A DNA stretch of 64,000 nucleotides from Nigrospora sphaerica (lineage: Eukaryota; Ascomycota; Sordariomycetes; Amphisphaeriales; Apiosporaceae): assembly GCA_018287875.1 (NCBI GenBank), contig JAGVVL010000013.1, positions 1,178,001-1,242,000 on the forward strand, read 5' to 3'. A program made the position numbers and the translations under genes. This document shows, piece after piece, positions 43,345-55,172 of this stretch. How positions within the stretch are numbered: position 1 is the stretch's first letter; each line of letters opens with the position of its first letter. The notes below the pieces were generated by a model. That model worked only from the letters and a program-made list of their open reading frames with translations. It was not told the DNA's origin and ran no database searches.

Positions 43345-44320
43345 TTTAAGCCAAGATACACCTTGATGGCGGTTGTAAATACTAGGTGTTTATACTCTCC
43401 TCAATATATTATGCCCAGTCAAGATTTAAACATCACGAAGTAAGTTTTATGAGAGAATAATATCTTCTCTCGCTATTTATAAAATTTAGCATGTCGAAGA
43501 CAAGGGCTTCTCAGCGGCCACGATGCTCTAAGCAGCTATCTTTAGCAATCAAGGCCGTTTAGGAGGGCTGGGCCACGTCATAAAGTTGGTAAGGGTAATA
43601 ACGCCAATACCGAGGATGGTATGGCGACGATGGAGCCATTATATGCCTCGTGAAGCTGGCTGAAGACGCTGAAGGAATATCCCCAAGCCGAGGTTCGCGG
43701 TCACATAGAAACATGGCTCTCTTTTGACACGGCTAAGGGCGATCAGGAGTTTCCGAGCCTATGGTGGGAGTCATGACGTAAAGTTCGGGTAGCGGCCACG
43801 CAAGGGCCACAAACTGGCCAAGCAACAGTTCCAGTCTCGGGGAACACTATCCACATCGGCATGTCCTAGCAACTGGTCAAGCGGTTAGTGCTTCTTAGCG
43901 TTTATGCGTCACGGCAGACCAAACAAGGCATTTGGCATATTCCGCCTCACCTGGCCCTCGTTGCACCGCCTTTTGGGCCTCATCCCATGTGCCCAACCGT
44001 TAAAGCTAGAGGCATGACCGTAAAATGTAATTTCCCGCCCGTCCCCCCCGGAATACGCCGCGAAGCGGACCTTTATAAGTTTAACGGATCTAGCCGCGCG
44101 GGATTGGCGTTGGATCGCTTTAGGGGGGTTGGGGGTTAGTATGTAAGGGAGTAGGTGATAGCTGATCCCGTCCCACGTCCGACAATCCTATAACAGGCCC
44201 TCGACGGCGAGGCTGCGATCACGGCGACGCCTCTCTCGACCTTAGGCTTCATTCTGCCACGCACACTCCAGGCTGGTAACTATACGGCCGACCGCCCCCA
44301 TTATACAGAACAAGACGGCC
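43345..44320. other. intergenic region
   Basis: AT-rich near 43370-43490, otherwise featureless. No ORF with domain character. A TATA-like TTTATAAG at 44071 may serve the membrane protein gene. Confidence 0.4.
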
Positions 44321-46015
44321 ATGTTCGACACCGCCTGTACGACCCCGCCGGAGGGCGTCGCATTCGTAGGCAGTCCGCATATCCGCGGCACTTTACAGAT
44401 TGTATGGAGCTGCCTCCTCGTGCTCATCACTTGCACGTGGTCGATCCTCCATCTCAACATTCCGCCGCAATCGACGGTCCGGCTGGGCAGCTGGGCGCAC
44501 ACGCGGCGTGGCCTCCTGCGGATGTGGACCAAGATCAAGTGGATGATGTTCACGCTGCTGGCGCCCGAGTTCGCGCTCGGCAAGGCGTGGAGCGACGGCC
44601 GCTCCGTGAAATGCCTCGAGGAGCGCTTCGAGGCCATGAGCCGGCTCGACGACGTCCCGTGGAGCGCAACTCATACCCACTTTGCCAACATGGGCGGGTT
44701 CGCCGTTAAGTTCGAGCCCATGGGCGACGAAGACGGCGAACCAAGCGACCCCGAGGCCCAGGCCACCGAGCCGCGGGACGCACCCGAGCCCAAGACGGCC
44801 GAAGCCGTGCCAACGCTGGCCCCCTGGAGGGACTCCCAGCGCCTCCTCGACGAGGTAGACGGTACGGCCGCGCCGGCCCCGTCCCGGGACGCGCGCTTCG
44901 AAGAAGCCCGCGACGAGGGCGACGAGACCCACGACGAGGCCATGCGCCGGCACCTCTGCAACGACATCCGTCGCCACATCAACAGCGACGCGGTCCGCGA
45001 CGACCTCTCGGCCGAGGCGATGCGCACGTACGTGGCGGCGCTCGCGTGCAAGATCGGCGACATGGACTGGCAGCTGGACGCGGCCAACAGCGCGCTCGTG
45101 AGCACGGCGCTGCGGACCGTCGCGCCACATCACTTCGAGGGGCTGGGCGAGTTCTACCGGTTCGCCGAGTTCGCGCAGCGGTGGGCGCGCAACGCGCGGC
45201 TGCTGCGCGGCAACGTCTGGGTGCTGGACGCGCACCAGCTGCTGCTGGCGCGCGAGCTCGGCATCGTCGGCCGGCTGCCGCGCCTCGCCGGCGACGACCT
45301 CGCTGACCGCAACAAGCAGGACCTGTTCTTCAAGGCACTGGCCCTCGGTCAGATCGGCTGGTTCGTCGTCCAGATCGCCGTGCGCCTGCAGCGCGCCATG
45401 CCGACCGCCCTGCTCGAGGTCGTCGTGCTCGCCTTTGCCGTCTCGGCCGTCTTCACCTACTACCTGCTCCTCGACAAGCCGGGCAGCGTCTCGTACACCG
45501 TCGCCGTGCCGGCCGCGCGCCGCCCGCGCGAGGTCGCCGAGGTCGTCCGCATTGCCCTGCTCGGCCCCGCGACCGTCGGCAAGTCCCGCAACTCCATCTG
45601 GATCCCCAACAACTCGATCCATCTCGACACGAAGCTGACGGCCCAGACGGCCCGCGGGCCGTTGGTGCAGACGGCCTTTGCTTCGGCGTCGTCCGTCTTT
45701 CTGTTCGGCCTCATCCACCTCATCGGGTGGAACTTTGCCTTTCCTACCGACGTGGAGAAGCTGCTGTGGCATGCAAGTTCCGTGATAACCGCGGTTGGCA
45801 TCCCGGCCGCCGTGGTCGTAAATATGGGACTTGAGTCCATCCTTCTTGGTCCAAACTGGTTCAAAGACGTGCTCAGGGGTCTGGTTGTCTACATCTCCTT
45901 TGCGCCGTTTGTTGTGGCGCGGATATTCATCCTGTTTGAGGTTTTTCGATCGTTGGCATTTTTGCCCCCGGGTGCGTTTATCACTACCTGGGTATCTGAG
46001 CTACCTCACGTGTAG
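44321..46015 (+). CDS. fungal-specific multi-pass membrane protein, function unknown
   Basis: Single exon, 564 aa. A first membrane segment lies at about 25-46 (IVWSCLLVLITCTWSILHLN) followed by PPQSTVRLGSWAHTRRGLLRMWTKIKWMMFTLLAPEFALGKAW. This N-terminal block recurs in a large family of uncharacterised Pezizomycotina membrane proteins, as does the THFANMGGF motif near 125. A long acidic cytosolic or luminal loop (130-335) follows, then about five more membrane segments near 339-358, 364-384, 448-470, 485-505 and 520-545. No enzyme motif seen. The strongly GC-biased third positions mark it as a normal host gene. The C-terminus reaches ELPHV at 46015. Confidence 0.8.
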   Translation: MFDTACTTPPEGVAFVGSPHIRGTLQIVWSCLLVLITCTWSILHLNIPPQSTVRLGSWAHTRRGLLRMWTKIKWMMFTLLAPEFALGKAWSDGRSVKCLEERFEAMSRLDDVPWSATHTHFANMGGFAVKFEPMGDEDGEPSDPEAQATEPRDAPEPKTAEAVPTLAPWRDSQRLLDEVDGTAAPAPSRDARFEEARDEGDETHDEAMRRHLCNDIRRHINSDAVRDDLSAEAMRTYVAALACKIGDMDWQLDAANSALVSTALRTVAPHHFEGLGEFYRFAEFAQRWARNARLLRGNVWVLDAHQLLLARELGIVGRLPRLAGDDLADRNKQDLFFKALALGQIGWFVVQIAVRLQRAMPTALLEVVVLAFAVSAVFTYYLLLDKPGSVSYTVAVPAARRPREVAEVVRIALLGPATVGKSRNSIWIPNNSIHLDTKLTAQTARGPLVQTAFASASSVFLFGLIHLIGWNFAFPTDVEKLLWHASSVITAVGIPAAVVVNMGLESILLGPNWFKDVLRGLVVYISFAPFVVARIFILFEVFRSLAFLPPGAFITTWVSELPHV

Positions 46016-46826
46016 AATTTCAACAATTTGAATCCTTTGTAACCAATACATGAGGCAACCCTCTCCACCGTATTTTCCACCATTTTTGCTTCTACTTGAG
46101 AGTGAACGCGATCCCGGATGTAGCACCGATGCCGGTAGGAGAAGAAAAAAGCGGTGCAGCATATGCAAGTTGTCGAGGTGCGTGTCAAGGACTAGCGGGG
46201 CGTCGCGGGCGCACGCGATACCGTTGAGGAGATAGAGGCAGTGGTTTTAATCGGTGCGGGCCAGTGCCAGGCCGTGTAAGGTGCAATGGCTGTTGAGGCT
46301 TCGTAACTGTTTAAAGAAAGTAGCGAATGTAGGAAATGCTACAATTCAGGCGTTCGGCCTCGACTGATACCAGATAATGCTTGAAAATCCTAATGTCCGT
46401 GAATTATGCCTAGGTGTGTGACTGTATCATGTCCTCGTCCAGTCTTAAACCCATCCCTGTATTACCTGTCCATTAGGGGCCAATCGTGGCCGCTTTCCGT
46501 ACAAATGTTCCAGAGTGTGAGAACCGCTCGTTCTCCCCACGGTGTGACTCTACATCATTTAAGACGTGTGGCAATATGAGGCTATCACTAGTTTCGCCCC
46601 TGACATCACGTGAGGAGCTACTGGTACCTGCAGTAGGTCCTATGGAGCATGTGGGGAGCGGTCCCCAGCTACGAGTATATAGTCTGCCATCTCTGGCACT
46701 TTCTTTTGTCCTTTCTAATGGATAACCTTGAACCTTTCGCTTCCCACGCCTCCTTCAGTGCGACAAGACGCGTACGACGGTGCTGAGGAGAAGTCGACCT
46801 CGCCAGGTTGTCGAAAGGGCGCATTG
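46016..46826. other. intergenic region between two 3' ends
   Basis: Lies between a plus-strand and a minus-strand gene end, so it should hold two terminators. No coding ORF seen. Confidence 0.4.
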
Positions 46827-47690
46827 TCAATACCAGCTGCCGGCTGCCAGACTGAAGCCAACGGCTTGGGCTTTGAACCCGATAGTCTGGACGTACAGCA
46901 CCCCCGGCGGGCAGCCCAGACAACACCAGGAATGTGACTGCTTGGGGCTCTGACTTATGAACGTCTTGCCCGATGCATCGTGGCCGCGGTACTCGTAGTG
47001 GCCCTTGAGATCCTCGATTTGGCTAGTGAGCTCCCAGAAAGTGTCAATAGTACCTGGCGACGGTATCTCGTCCATTAATTTCGTGTAGCCTTCGTAGGTT
47101 TCGACCCAGTCAACCTCTTTCGTCCTGTGCTCGACCGGTAGAACGTCGGCGCAGTACGGTGCATTCACCGCTTTGCCGTGATAATTGATGACCCTCGCGA
47201 CAAGACACTCTCGCGGTTTACTTGATGTGCTTTCGCATTTCATCTTTCGATGCCTCCTGAATCGAGCGCCTCTCGTCGGATAAGGGTAACAATAGAAATC
47301 TAAACTTCCCTCGACACAAGTGCCGGAGGTGAAACGGTATGGCTGGCCAAAGCTGTTCACGCATTCCATGCTTAGTTGCTCCACTAGTGCCTGCCCTCGC
47401 GCATCGTTCTGGTCCTCCCTTCCGCGGGGGACGCGCTTGGAAATTCTGCCCGCGTTGATCGTATGGTGTTGAATGTCGTCATGGGCCAAGCCGTCACGTT
47501 TGACGGAGTTACCGCGATGTTCCGAAAGCACAATGTCGAACTCGTCCCTTGTCAAGTTGTGAAAGACAAGAGGCTCTGGAAAAGCTCGGGCCGCCGTGCC
47601 GTCACCCCTCGGAAGATTCTGGCCGGACGTCGTGGCTGAAACGGGGTGGCTGCCCACCAAGACAAGAACAAGGAGGTAAAGAAGTACCAT
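46827..47690 (-). CDS. secreted 8-cysteine protein, unrecognised family, copy 2
   Basis: Single exon, 287 aa, paralogue of 21451-22233. Signal peptide about 1-20. Start block FPEPLVFHNLTRDEF at 37-51. Dibasic KR at 64-65 and 85-86 (GRISKRVPRG) are candidate Kex2 sites, making a pre-pro-protein likely. Conserved Cys at 110, 125, 134, 152, 162, 180, 257 and 260, plus an extra Cys256. C-terminal block GHYEYRGHDASGKTFI and CLGCPPGVLYVQTIGFK at 230-273. Copy 2 has a longer insertion between the start block and first Cys than copy 1, and low overall identity outside the blocks. No known domain recognised. Confidence 0.8.
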   Translation of the reverse strand: MVLLYLLVLVLVGSHPVSATTSGQNLPRGDGTAARAFPEPLVFHNLTRDEFDIVLSEHRGNSVKRDGLAHDDIQHHTINAGRISKRVPRGREDQNDARGQALVEQLSMECVNSFGQPYRFTSGTCVEGSLDFYCYPYPTRGARFRRHRKMKCESTSSKPRECLVARVINYHGKAVNAPYCADVLPVEHRTKEVDWVETYEGYTKLMDEIPSPGTIDTFWELTSQIEDLKGHYEYRGHDASGKTFISQSPKQSHSWCCLGCPPGVLYVQTIGFKAQAVGFSLAAGSWY

Positions 47691-48657
47691 GGTGGTAAGA
47701 ACAGATGAAGCTTTTGAATGAACGCAAAATTAGTCTACGAGGGGGAAATTCCACCCCATTAAATAAATGGCTGTGAGATCCGCACGCCAGGCCTGTGAGT
47801 CCTAAGCCAGACGGCGAACCCCGAAGCAGCCGAAATAGCGCCAACACTCACGCATGAAACCTTCAGCTTACAAGGATTCCCCATGCTATGAAATTTTATG
47901 TCGGGCAAGAACAAATGCGCGATTGCTACCTGCCCACGAGAGGACGAGAAACCGAGAAGTTAGATTCCATCTCGTTATTGAGGCCGCAGGTCAGCGATCC
48001 CATTTTCTTATGCAAGTGCACCTTGAAGTGATGCGTTGGAGCCGTACATAGCGCATTGTCGTGAGAATATACTATATATATGCAGACCCCGGAACTGGCC
48101 CATCATGGTCGAGGCTTGCCGTGAAAACGATGGAGACCATTTTGCTTTTCATGCACCCGAGAAAAGCGTGGGTTGCACTGAACTTTGTTCGGTCTAAATT
48201 TACCCATAACCCTTGGACCTCGCCCGCTCCTTCCGCCAGCGGGTCTAGCCCTGCTACACTATTTCATGCGGACTGCTCCAGAGCACCGATGCTAACATCA
48301 GCCAAGGGACGACGAGTATATTTTGGCTTCTGCTTCCGCTGGGCGTCTTAGAAGGGCGAGATATGCGACGAAAAAAGAACACTGCAGACCATACGTACAG
48401 ATTTTGCGCCGCTTTGTCTCTATTCTGATGTGACTGCAGCCGTGGAGCCAAGGATTTTCTGTACCGGCTACCTTGCAGCATGGAGTTCCTTCCGCTCCGC
48501 TTCCACCCCAATGTATCTTGGCGCGGCGGCGGCATAGGCTTGGGATGAGCAGCGCAGAGTGCTTCTAGTCCAAGCAACGCAAACCTCTGCCGGTGGGTCT
48601 GGGTTCGATTCGCTCCTTGTAGATTTGGCTTGTTCCGAAGCCTGCCTCATTGTTATC
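47691..48657. other. intergenic region with promoter of the 8-Cys gene
   Basis: On the minus strand TTTAAT and CT-rich leader sequence lie just upstream of 47690. Remaining ORFs are short and uncharacteristic. Confidence 0.4.
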
Positions 48658-50221
48658 TCAAGCCGTCACTACGCCGTATCTGACCAGCCCTAGCGTGGCC
48701 CCGACGATCATGGCCGCGGGGGGTTTGAGCCCGAACCAGCACCCGCCGACGTAGCTCGTGGCGGTGACGACCACCCACCACGGGTCGTTGGCCAGGCTGG
48801 TTCCCTGCTGGAAGTCCTGTTCGATCCAGCCTATCTGCCACAGCCGGTAAACGGCCGTGTAGATGAAGCCGACGGCGGCGGAGTTGAGACCGCGAATCGT
48901 CGACCTCACACCGCGCCAGCCGCGGACGGAGCCCCAGATACCCATACCGCCGTGAACAAGGACCAGACCGGGCAGGAAGATGGCGAGCGCGGCAAGGACG
49001 GCGCCGACAAGGGGGGCGTGGCCGCCATGCGCCGCCGTGAGCGCGCCGAGGTAGACGGCAAAGTTGAAGTTGGGCCCGGGAAAGCCCTGGATGAGGGCGA
49101 GACCGATGAGGAAGTCGCGCGGGCTCACCCAGCCCTCGGCGACCACGTACTCGCGGAGTAGCGGGATGACGACGGGCCCGCCGCCGAAGATGATGGTGCC
49201 CGCGAGGTACATGTTAGCGAACAGACGGTAGAGGAGCCCTTGGGAGGGCACGGCGCTGCGGACGGCCATGACGACGGCAAAGGTGACGAAGAAGCCGCCG
49301 ATGATGGCCAGCCCGACTTTCCAGGAGAGGCCGAGTTGCCGCCCGGGCGGAACGACGCGCGGCTCGGGCGGGGCAGTCGCCAAAGGCGCATCGGCGCCCG
49401 CAATCGGACCCACGGGGCTCATCGGCCGGGCCAGTTCCGCGACGTCCTCGGGGCCGGTCGTCCGTCGTGGGAACCGTCTCACGAGTCGCCGCAGGGCCAG
49501 GGCGGGCGGGTGCAGCCAGCGGTAGTCGTGGACGAGGGCGATGAGGCCGGCGGCGGCGAGGACAACAGGGAAGTACCACAGGGCGTTGTAGAGCAGGCCG
49601 GCGGCGGCGCCCAAGAAGACGAGAAGGCGCGTCAGGCGGTCCGTGATGACCTTTTGCGACAGCTCGACGGCGGCGAGGGCGACGATGCCGACCGTAGCCG
49701 CGTTGAGGCCCGAGAGCACGGCGTACGCAGGGCCCGGCAGCGCGGCGCCCAGGCGCGCGACGCCCATGCCCAGGCCAAACATGCCCAGGGCGCCGGGAAG
49801 GCTGCGCGGCGGCGTGAGTATCCAAATGACGAGTCGCGCGGGAACACCCGTAATTACCTCCACAGCACGAAGCTCAAGAGCGCCGGCACGAAGCCACCGT
49901 GCAGTAGGTTAATGCAATATAGCATCTTGGTGCTGGCCGGGCCCGAAAAGGCCTGGCAGACGCTGAAGAGCTCCTGGTAGACCTCGTCGTTGACCCATTC
50001 CAGCTTTTTTACGAAGCGGTCATGGAACTGTACCGGCGATATCAGCTCGCACAACTTCACACAGGGGAAGGAGGAGGGGGCATGTGTCAACGCACGATTT
50101 TGAAGTGGACGGGCGGGCCGCCAAAGCACGTGAAGCCGAGGTGCCAATTGGCCCGCAGCGTATCACTGCACCGTTCGAGAAGCTTGTTGGTCGAGAGGGC
50201 CGGGAAATGCAGAATCGCCAT
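48658..50221 (-). CDS. chromate-type (CHR family) ion transporter
   Basis: Three exons on the minus strand: 50221-50096, 50027-49858, 49801-48658 (1440 nt, 479 aa). CHR proteins are membrane anion transporters; bacterial ChrA exports chromate in exchange for sulphate or by proton drive, and fungal members confer chromate tolerance or are uncharacterised. Two homologous CHR halves are present. The N-half has FGGPPVHFKIFHDRFV, W.NDEVYQELFSVCQAFSGPAST and SLPGALGMFGLGMGVARLG. The C-half has FGGGPVVIPLLREYVVAEGWVSPRDFLIGLALIQGFPGPNFNFAVYLG. Joining the exons restores the first-half signature across both introns. A Pro/Ala-rich linker around 210-250 separates the halves. About ten hydrophobic segments. 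No sign of damage. Confidence 0.93.
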
Positions 50222-50790
50222 GGCGGGCCAACGAAACTCGCGACGGTCCACGATGAAGGATTACAGGGAGATCATCCGAAGGTGGGCGGCGTGGGATGTG
50301 CCGTGGCAAATTTCCGGACCCCCAGGCCCAGCGACCGGGGGTCACGAGAAATGGCGTGCGCCTGCCGGGGGGAGGGTCCGGGATCCTGGAGAAGCTGACA
50401 GATTGTGGGGTGGACACCGGAACCGACACGAAAGCGTCCAGCCTCACCGCCGGAAACCCGGGCCTAATCTGGCCCGTTTGCCGACCTCGGGTGTGATGAA
50501 GAGGACGCCGGGAGGGCCGGGCCCGCCTGGTGGACATTGTTGCGTCGCTCAGGGTCTCGAGGAACGGCGAAGACCGTCGTCATGACGCAAAAACTCCACC
50601 CCGTCGCTGACGAGAACGGAAACATCCCAAGGCGGCTACGGCGGGACGTGGATGAATATGTTCCGATAGCAACTCGTAACCGCGCACTCTCGACACCACC
50701 CGTCCGAATTTTCCGTGTCGCGTGACATGATGGAGTTGATAACAACGAGGGATGATGGTAAGGAGTCAGACTCTGGATAACACTGCCTAG
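50222..50790. other. promoter region of the CHR transporter
   Basis: 570 bases between two tandem minus-strand genes. No convincing ORF; the short frames here are overlapping GC-rich artefacts. Confidence 0.4.
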
Positions 50791-52809
50791 CTATCTGTAA
50801 GCTTCCTCGCGCCACTGGGTCCCGGGGGCCGGGGCGTTGGAGAGGCCGCCCCGCGTTGTCGGGCGCAGTTCCACCTCGTCACCGTAGCCGTAACCGTCGC
50901 TGTCGTCGCCGCCCAGACCCGGCGGCTGGGGTCGGGGTCGCGGGGCGGCCAGCGGCGGCAACGGCGCCTCGCGGGCGGAGCTGCCGTGCGAAGGGCCGCC
51001 GCTCTGGCTCTTGTCCCGCAAGCTGCTGCCCACGGTGCGCACGGCCGACGTCACCGAACGGTGCGCCGTCTTGCACATAACGCTGATGGCCGGCGCCGAG
51101 ACGCAGAGGTGCGCCACCAGGAGCTCGAGGGCGGTCCAGAGGAAGGCCGAGTACGACCGGTCTGGGGATTGCATTAGTATGTTGGGTTATTAGTGGTGCT
51201 GGGCCCGGAGGGGATACCCGTTGTTCTTGGGCTGGGTGGTGAGGACAGTCACGCCGCCGGCAGACGACAATATTTACCCGGCTGCCAGAAGAAAATGATG
51301 AATGGGAAAGGGGCCACCACTTACAGGTGAGATCCGAGTACCTACCATCCAGGCTCAGGAGGTGGGGAATTCGAATGGAAGCCACTATAATGGTTCTGGA
51401 AGACCAAAGGACGAGTTAGAAACGCGTTGGCCGAGCTGAAAAGACAGGGGCACCGGCGCAATTCTCGTCCGGGACTCACATGACGCCTAGTCCCAGCAGG
51501 AAGATGATTTCGAGCTTCTTCCGGAGCCGCACCTGCAGCCTGAGTAGGATGGGCATGGGCAGGGCGAAGATGGCGACCTCGGACAGTACGTTGAAGGCGC
51601 CGCCGCCCATGGCGATAATGGTGAAGCTGAGGCAGCGGGCGCTGTCGTCGTGCTGCAGGGTCCAGCCTGCGTCAACGGGATTGCACTGGAGCACGTCGAG
51701 GAGCAGAAAGGTGAGACCGACAACGACGGTGACGGCCAGGACGATGGAGCAGGCGATTATGAAGGCGCGTTTCGGGAACAGGCGCAGATAAAGGCATAGG
51801 ACCGAGATCTTGAGGGCCAGGATGCTCGCGGCCCAGAGCACCTGGCTCGTGAAGTCTGGGCAGAGGGTCGTTAGTACTGCGGTACGGGCGGGAAACAAGG
51901 CGATGCGGAGAAGGCTTACACCAGAACCAAAAAGTCTGCAGGTCCGCGGCCTGTACCTGAAACAAGTGGTTCCCGAAGCCTATCCTGCCGACTTTTGCCT
52001 CTTGTCAGTTGTGCACCAACTACGCCGCGGCGGACATTGTTGATACTTACGCTCGCCCACGCCGTACGATAACGGGGCCGTCATCATCTACGCCAGGTTT
52101 TTCCTGATCAGCCATGGCCCTGCCACATCGAAAATATGGTCTGGCCGGGCGGAAAACTCACGATGGCGACAGTGTGGAAGAAGTCGTCCCACCAGAGCTT
52201 CTTGGTGATGAAGCCGCGCGAGAGGATGCGCAGGCCATAGGGCCCGTAGATGAAGAGCGAGCAGAGCCAGTAGACTACCTTGAACTGGCCGTTGAGCGAG
52301 TCGGTCGGCCGATTGCACTGCTTGGCGTCCACCTTGGCGAGGCCTGGTCGCCCGGGGGACCGTTAGCTTGCGGACGGAGGGCCAGGGAGGGGATATGATG
52401 TACCGATGGCCTCGTCCAGCGTGCAGTTCTTCACCATGCACGCCGACAGGGCGTCGTAAAGCGGCTCGTTATGGCACTGGCACGCGATGTCGACGACGGA
52501 ACAGCCGAACTCGGGCGAGTGTGTGAGCAGGCACGACAACTGCCTCGGGGAAGGAACGCGGCGTCAGTCGGGCCCCGGACAACAAATACTGGCATTTGCG
52601 ACGGTGGCACGCGCGTCGAAGCAGTACGGAAAGAGGCTTACGGCACAGGTGGAAAGCTCGGAAACCAGGTCCAAGGGCGATGACGTTTGCCGGTCGGCCA
52701 GGGCCGCCCCGTGGAAACCGGGCTCTACCCGCAGCGCCGGCGCCGCGTGGCAGCGAAGCAGCAGGGCCGTAGCCGCGAGGATCATGAGCGAGACCCGGGG
52801 CGTGGCCAT
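50791..52809 (-). CDS. CFEM-domain Pth11-like seven-helix receptor
   Basis: Eight exons on the minus strand: 52809-52642, 52539-52404, 52343-52162, 52087-52051, 51979-51920, 51855-51480, 51395-51325, 51161-50791 (1401 nt, 466 aa; all GT-AG and in phase). Signal peptide about 1-22. An extracellular CFEM domain follows with Cys55, 59, 69, 76, 78, 90 and 95, plus the following Cys in DAKQC. Then comes a seven-helix rhodopsin-like (Pth11/SAT4) region: FKVVYWLCSLFIYGPYGL, TAPLSYGVGERFGNH, TSQVLWAASILALKISVLCLYLRLF, the long helix before LQCNPVDAGW, FNVLSEVAIFALPMPIL, and a last helix AFLWTALELLVAHLCVSAPAI. The tail is cytosolic, Ser/Pro-rich. Pth11 of Pyricularia, the family's namesake, is a surface-sensing receptor needed for appressorium formation. 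This member's ligand is unknown. Small exons 4 and 5 (37 and 60 nt) rest on frame and motif only. Confidence 0.88.
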
Positions 52810-55043
52810 GACGGGTTGCGCGGGTTTGCTTGGGGGAGCAAACCTTGTTCAGAGGAAAGTTCAACCGGCTTCGGGCGGCCGATAGGAGGACGAGGCGGGC
52901 TATAATACCTGCACATACCACCCGTACCCTACGGGGGGAGGGTCCGATCGCGAGCAGCGATCAATTTTCGGGCCGTCCAGACCGCACTGGCCTCGTACCG
53001 CGCCTTTCTATCTGTTTGTGGCGGCCATAGCGTCCACACCGCCAAGAGATGAGGCGTCGCTGTCCCACCCCTCCCTTGGAGTAGAGGCAGGGGTAGGCCC
53101 GCGCACCTTCGGGAGGGGGAGACGCGCACGTCGGTCCGTGACACGGGGGTTTCTACTCGGGCCCCTGGCTGCCGTGGTCAATGGTTTACCTGCCCCGCCA
53201 CGCCACCCTTCCCCCCAGCGAAGTACTTGCCTTCTCCAGCGAGAAGCCCGCCCCGCCCAGGGACTTACCCCGCGGTAATGTTGGGCTGTTGATCATCCCC
53301 TCCGGTTAAGAGGGGGGCGAAGACGGCCGAGATAATGAGTAGACCGTGTGTATAGACCCTGATTCCAGCCACCTAGGAGCTGGTGGTGGCCCAGGCCGTC
53401 GTTCGGGCTGCCGAGCGGTTCGTCGTTTCGTCCCCCACTCCACGCTCATCGTACCCCTGACTGTTTTACAGACCGGGCGAACATGCGGGGGCGGAGATGG
53501 AGTACTGTCGTTTAGTGAGTGTGATCACGAACGGCCAGGTGCTTGTTAGAATCGTAGCCGCCCGCCGTGGGCTGTAAGCGATGGGGCGAAGAGAAATGAC
53601 GAGACAGAAGAGCGTCCACGAGATGGAGACACCTGCTCTGGTTCCCGGCACGGAACCATGACACAACATCGGACGATTCACCAGACTAGCACTTGCCGTT
53701 TCCGTGCTAGAGGCAGGACGGCTAGCATGACATCATGGTGTGCGGGCAATACAACTCTGCATCGTCTCTTCCCAGCACGCCGAGGCGCAACGTCGGCAGG
53801 CTGGTAGGCTCTCAGATGTCTTACGTGGGCAAGCGGCGTGTCAGGTGGTCGTTAGTGGGATGCAAACGCTCGGGCGGGCTTAAAACGGCTAAGTGGGGGG
53901 GATATTTCTGGGCCGGGTATCGCCTTAACAGCACGCCAGATGAGCTTCAGAAGTGTGCCAATGAGCTGTGAAAGCCAAGCCTGGTTGGCCCAACTGGTGG
54001 CCTTTCCTCTGAGGGTAGTTGCTGATGCTCAGTGGAGCACTTGACGGTTATTAGGCCCATGGCGGGGGAATACGTCTGGCCAAAAGAGTCGGCACATGGT
54101 TAAAGGCGGTTTTTACGCTCAGGCCTCCCTACGTTACGCCGTCACACCACATGAAGCAGGGTCTTTTTCCTCTTGCGGCAATTGCTCACCGATCACCCCC
54201 CACCCTCTCGGTACCTGGCACGAGCTAGTGAAGCTCGGTTAAAACTGCGCTGCCAGCCAACCTAGAAATCCCTAACGCCGGTGGTAAGACAGCTTGGCGT
54301 GTCCGCCAAGAGGCGAAAGGCAAACAGGGGAAGGGTGCATGGCGTGTTACATCCGTTCTAGGGCCAAGATCTACGGCGCGTGCATCAGCTGCCATGCCAA
54401 CAACTGCCTCCCTATTACCACGAGTACCACGTTCTAGGGAGAGAAGGCGAAAAAACAAACCGCGGCGTTAAAAGGCACGCGCCACCCTCGTCATCGGGCA
54501 CGGAACTGACTTCCCTGCCCTGACCAAGGTACGCCAGAATAGGCGGGGTCGGTAGGCTAGCGGGCGGGAAAGAGCGTGATGGGGTTTCCCGTAAGCATGG
54601 CTGGGCCCACCCGCTCGAACTCAAAACGAAAGGCAAAAGTCGTGAGCGACAGGTTGACGCACCCGGCTCTTTCAGCGTCCGAATTTGCGATCCGCAGCTG
54701 GGGCTCGCAGCCAGCGGGTCTGCATCACGCAAGGTCGACCTGGTAAATGGGACGGCGCTGAAGGTTCGCGGCGGATTGTCCCGGAATTACCTAGACCGAC
54801 AGTCGGTGGGGGGGGTTCAGCGTTTATCCGTCGACTCTCCCAACTCTCCATATTCCTTTTTTCCCTGCTGCAGGTTCCCCGACCCCGTCGGTGAACTGAA
54901 TTTTTCACCACCACAGCCAAATTGTCTCCTCGACTTGCGGACGCACAATATCGCGCGTTTTCCACGTCCGCGAGCGCCAGAAGCCTGTCCCGCAGCCCTG
55001 AGTGCATTCATCTCGCCCAACGCCAATCCTGCGTCATTAGTTA
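52810..55043. other. gene-poor region between the receptor and the LINE
   Basis: GC-rich first half with only shadow ORFs; no domain, repeat or splice-linked exon seen. The first few hundred bases presumably hold the receptor promoter (minus strand). Confidence 0.35.
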
Positions 55044-55172
55044 GGCATAGCCATAATGAGCACCATCTAAACTTTTCGAAACCGACTCCACACGGCGATA
55101 ACTTCACAACCACGACTCTGAAACCCACCGGATAGCCCGGAAACAGTTCCTAGGGCCCCAATTACCCTAGAA

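Noticed and set aside
44393..45772. 459-codon minus-strand ORF opposite the membrane protein
   Set aside because: Antisense shadow of a GC-rich gene; composition is Arg/Gly/Val-rich without domain or signal.
48560..48625. GGGTTCGATTC motif resembling a tRNA T loop
   Set aside because: Flanking bases do not form a T stem or an acceptor stem.
52471..52905. Plus-strand ORFs opposite the CFEM exons
   Set aside because: Antisense shadows of the receptor's first two exons and intron.
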